Assembly (NCBI GenBank): GCA_030674185.1
Contig: CM060308.1
Span: 34,634,589-34,698,588 of the forward strand
Direction: 5' to 3'
Length of the DNA stretch: 64,000 nt
DNA from: Monoplex corrugatus
Taxonomy: Eukaryota; Mollusca; Gastropoda; Littorinimorpha; Ranellidae
Part shown: in pieces, positions 60,693 to 64,000 of the stretch
Numbering within the stretch: position 1 is the stretch's first letter
Layout: every line of letters begins with the position of its first letter
The notes under the pieces: generated by a model
What the model was told of the DNA's origin: nothing
What the model saw: the letters and a program-made list of their open reading frames with translations, nothing else
Database searches by the model: none
Translations under genes and position numbers: made by a program

Positions 60693-61040
60693 TATTTAGG
60701 AACCAGAAAAAAGGATCAGAGCACGTATTCAATATAACCAGACAAGATAGGTACAAATTTTTGGTCAACTGGCCTTTGTCAAGCGTAAACGTAAGATCAC
60801 AAACGAACAAACACCAAATACAAAAATTAGCAGGGAAGTTTCAGTCTTTTTCTCCTAATTTCTGTATTTGGTGTTTGTTCGTTTGTGATTTTACATTTAT
60901 GCTTGACAAAAGCCAGTTGGCCAAAAATTTGCGTCTGTCTTGTCTGGTTGAATTAAATATGTGTTCTGATTCATTTTTTATGTTTTTTTTTCCCTGGTTC
61001 CTGTTTGCTTGAACGCGGACTGTCACACTTGTTCTGGAAG
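60693..61040. repeat. Two R2 repeats head to head forming a large palindrome
   Basis: Left arm 60693-60833 reads GGAACCAGAAAAA...CAACTGGCCTTTGTCAAGCG...AGCAGGGAAG. Right arm 60840-61010 is its near complement, ending CCCTGGTTCCTGTTTGCTTG. The arms are about 150 bp with a very short loop, so a long hairpin is possible. Confidence 0.85.
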
Positions 61041-61966
61041 TATTTAGTCATTTCCATTTATTTCAAATTTTTGATTTAGACTATATTTTATGTTAGAAAA
61101 ACGTTTAAAACACATGGGTACTCTACACTGAATCAATTCAACAACCAACTATTGTCATTTAACTAATACAGCACTGAAAATAACTTAATCCATTATTATA
61201 CTGCTTGAGAAATTTAACTTATAACGGCCACTGTGTTATTTCCACAAAGCAAGTGACAGTAGAACTACACCAAAACCGCAGCTTCATTGCAATGTCAGAG
61301 TTTGATGTGGACAAGAATTCTCCTATTCACACTGGTGAAAATTTAATTTCTCAGTCATTTCTACTACACACAAGTGATTATGATACTTGACTAAACACAG
61401 CTAACTACGGCAGCCATACATGATATAAGATGGTAATAGGTTGAAGAATTCAGTTAGTAGCTTCATTAGAGAATGATATGCTATGAAATAAAACCATATG
61501 TTGCATCATGAACAGAGAGGACTGGATTATGATTAAATGTTGTTATCTGTGTTACTTCTATTTTACTTCTTTATTTCACATTCTTGATTTAGACTAGTTT
61601 TTATGATAGAAAACATTTAACAACCAACTTCTATCTGTAAGACAGATGAAATACAGAAATACTTCTTTCGTTATACATTATAGTGATTTTTTTCATACAT
61701 GATAAGACATACACTGTTTTCGTTATACATATATCTTTGCTTATTTCCAGTATCAGGCATATCATTTTCTTAAAATCAAAATCTTATCAGTCAAGACACT
61801 TTCAAATCTAATGGATCCACTCTGAAAATCACACTGATGACCTCTAAAACATATATCAGCGCTTACCAAATGTGTCAGGACCATGGTAGCCATTCGGGCT
61901 ACCACCTTGAGCAAAACTGGTAGCCCGAAAAAAAATCTGGTAGCCACAATAGCGAAGATGTCATTT

Positions 61967-62009
61967 TACACACACGCGTGCCCACACACACAAACACAGA
62001 CACACACGT

Positions 62010-62066
<57 letters not shown>

Positions 62067-62070
62067 CTGC
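61967..62070. repeat. (CA)n tract inside the hAT element
   Basis: CA run of about 60 bp near the left end of the hAT element. Confidence 0.93.
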
Positions 62071-62370
62071 CATTCAACAGTTCAACTACAACTAGTACAA
62101 GTATTGAATTCAAATCAAGACCAAGTTGAAATTTGTTTTGTGTTTTATTCTTGTGGAATGTACAGCCTCTGGTACAAAAACATTTGTTCGATTCTGCGCA
62201 AACACCAAAATAATAATAATCTCAACATATCTCAACAAACATAACCTAATACTGTAGGGTAGGAGTACACTTAGTAGTACGGCGAGGTAGTGACTAGCTG
62301 ACTATTGGGCTTTGGTCAAATAGTAGCAAGACAGTCATGCAAGATGGCAGGTGGGCTGTGTTTGAAATAT

Positions 62371-62800
62371 TCAGTTTAGCCTTTCATGTCCTTCTTCATC
62401 ATCACTGAGACTGAGAGGGTTGTGAAAATGAAAAGCAAAGTTTCCCAGGCCCTTCAAGCCCAAAAGAATCTCACTGGGACTACTGAGTTCAAAGTCTTCT
62501 GAGTTCACAGCTTCCAGTTCATCTTCATCATGACCAGAATTCATCAAGGAAATAGGATTCATCATGGAACTTGAGTGTGGGACCTCTTCCTCTTCTGACT
62601 CATTCTCCACCTCCTGCAACATCTCCTCCAGCTCCTCAGTCTGAGATTCAGCTTCAGTGTCTGGCTGGGGCAAGAGAGCTTTCCGAGGACCAGCTTCTGC
62701 GTAGCTGATTTTTCTGACTGTCTTGCTGCTATTTGCCCAAAGATCAATAGCTGGAAGAGGATCAAAACTTATGATGGGCGGGGATTCTGTATGAACCGTC
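62371..62800 (-). pseudogene. C-terminal tail of a ZNF862-like hAT transposase
   Basis: In the +1 frame relative to the N-terminal stub: SPPIISFDPLPAIDLWANSS then KTVRKISYAEAGPRKALLPQ, and a very acidic tail EELEEMLQEVENESEEEE. In ZNF862 the corresponding end reads YDPQPAIQHW..SSGRR, which supports the match. The frame stays open to a stop at 62371, but no catalytic core is present. Confidence 0.65.
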
Positions 62801-62926
62801 CTTTCTAACCTTCCACTTGGTGAGGAATTTCCTTTCTCTCTTGTCCTCATATTGTTGGGACCGCTGAAGTTTGTCTTCTTTCGGTTTTTTTGGAGGGGGA
62901 GGCGCTCCGACACCAAACTTCCACAT
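62762..62926 (-). pseudogene. N-terminal stub of a ZNF862-like hAT transposase
   Basis: ATG at 62926 opens MWKFGVGAPPPPKKPKEDKL then QYEDKRERKFLTKWK. This is the short basic leader that precedes the TTF-type zinc finger in ZNF862-like proteins. After KWKVRKDGSY the frame leaves the family and stops at 62762. The zinc finger itself is absent. Confidence 0.68.
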
Positions 62927-63484
62927 GGTGGCTGGATGTTTTGCAAATATACCGCATTCGTAGCGCATGCGTGGAAGCTGGTTTCCGCCGGCCAAATTGG
63001 CAAAAGCAGATGACTGGCACATCGATGATCAGAGAAGTTAAAAACACTTTGCTGAAGTGCCAGGCTGCCTGCACAGTCAGCTGGATCGACAACACGCTCG
63101 ATCAAGCTGACTGTGGTGCCTGCATCATGTCATGTCAGAATTCCTACTCGCCATTTGGGCTACCGCTACCGGCACCTCGACTCGCCCGACTGTAAATTTG
63201 GTCGCGAAAGCGAGCGGGCGAGCGCATTTGGTAAGCGCTGATATATTCTCATCATGGAAATTTACTGAAAAATAAACTTGGTGAAAATTTCATGGCTAGA
63301 GATTGCTTTCATGAAAAGACCTACTTTAAACAGCCACCATCAGATAATATAAAATTTCCTCAAACTTAAGATCAACAGAACTGTTTTTTTTTCCTTTGTC
63401 AACCTGTTCATAAATTTTGTATAATGTTTGAAAAAAATCACTCTGACTTCAGAAGACTCTGAGAATATAAATACTGGTATGTGA

Positions 63485-63560
63485 TTGTGCGTGTGTGTGT
63501 GCATGCAACATGCGTGCGTGTGTGTGTGTGTATGTATGTGTGGTGTTGGAGTGTGTGTGT

Positions 63561-63612
<52 letters not shown>

Positions 63613-63619
63613 GTGTGTG

Positions 63620-63664
<45 letters not shown>

Positions 63665-63700
63665 AGTGTGCGTGTGTGTACCTGCATGTGCATGTGAGTG
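63485..63700. repeat. (TG)n microsatellite
   Basis: Long TG run with GGTGTG interruptions near the right edge. Confidence 0.94.
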
Positions 63701-64000
63701 CATGTTCATACAGGGAGCATGTGTGCAAGCGTGTAAATGCACAGACACATTTGTGTTGTGTATGAGTGGGTGAATGTATATATTGTGTACAAGAATGCAT
63801 GTGCACGTGTATTGTATGCATACAAGTGCATATGCATGTGCTGTTTCAGGTTTTTTTTTTAAAGAAATCAAGAGAAGGATCCTTTACAAGTTAGCAGAAA
63901 GTTCCAAATAGCACTACAAGAAATATACATCTTGTAATAAGACAGATGAAATACAGAAAAAATACCCCAAAAAACGGCTATCAATCACACAGCTGACAGC

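Larger units (their letters stand above)
61857..63240 (-). mobile_element. Internally deleted hAT transposon (ZNF862-like), 1384 bp
   Basis: Perfect 16-bp terminal inverted repeats CAGCGCTTACCAAATG at 61857 and, complemented, ending at 63240. They are flanked by ATATAT on both sides (6 bp rather than the usual 8 for hAT). GGTAGCC/GGGCTACC motifs repeat inside both ends. The minus strand encodes only the two extremities of a ZNF862-type transposase (see the two CDS-like pieces). Zinc finger, catalytic and dimerisation regions are missing, so it is non-autonomous. Confidence 0.88.

Noticed and set aside
62890..63195. Plus-strand 101-codon frame at the hAT right end
   Set aside because: It is antisense to the transposase N-terminal stub and has no domain.

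Overview
The window is animal nuclear DNA. It has short exons with GT-AG introns, several families of degenerate non-LTR retrotransposons and tRNA-derived SINEs, palindromic TTAA-bounded MITEs, and a very high load of (CA)n/(TG)n and (GA)n microsatellites. Repeat style and protein sequence suggest a lophotrochozoan, probably a gastropod mollusc. The species assignment is inference; no marker gene is present.

One host gene dominates. On the minus strand, 16 exons between 59169 and 18166 join in compatible phase to give about 745 residues of almost pure coiled coil, ending at a stop at 18166-18168. The last exon carries KDLYVENADLMSVLQQTEAK, which closely matches the conserved C-terminal segment of vertebrate ninein. 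The exon at 56678-56856 carries RHEEEKQQLIYSLEKEK, also ninein-like. I call it the 3' two-thirds or so of a ninein (NIN) homologue, a centrosomal microtubule-anchoring protein. The N-terminal exons, which in ninein encode EF-hand and GCP-binding regions, lie beyond 64000. Two exons (55025-55196 and 53216-53458) each need one extra base to stay open.

Layout: 1-4790 is repeat-rich intergenic DNA with a LINE fragment at the left edge. 4797-9296 and 10192-10672 are a 41-bp satellite with one AGATCT per monomer and a 21-monomer higher-order duplication. 12513-14050 is a minus-strand LINE with an RNase H domain. 18166-59169 is the NIN homologue. Its last intron (18373-27038) holds a segmental duplication (about 19500-21600 versus 22300-26600). 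The second copy is interrupted by a 2140-bp TTAA-flanked DNA transposon carrying a zinc-cluster gene fragment, so the first copy is a natural empty site. Another intron holds a 71-bp minisatellite (28080-29911) grown from the acceptor and 5' end of a NIN exon. Further introns hold an L2/CR1-like LINE (45387-47650), LINE pieces in both orientations (38830-41330), SINEs, a 43-bp tandem array (44470-45080) and many CA tracts. Upstream of the last visible exon, 61857-63240 is an internally deleted hAT transposon of the ZNF862-like group.

No rRNA gene, functional tRNA gene, CRISPR array or prokaryotic feature was seen. Most long open frames in this window are translations of CA/TG or GA/CT microsatellites and are not genes.
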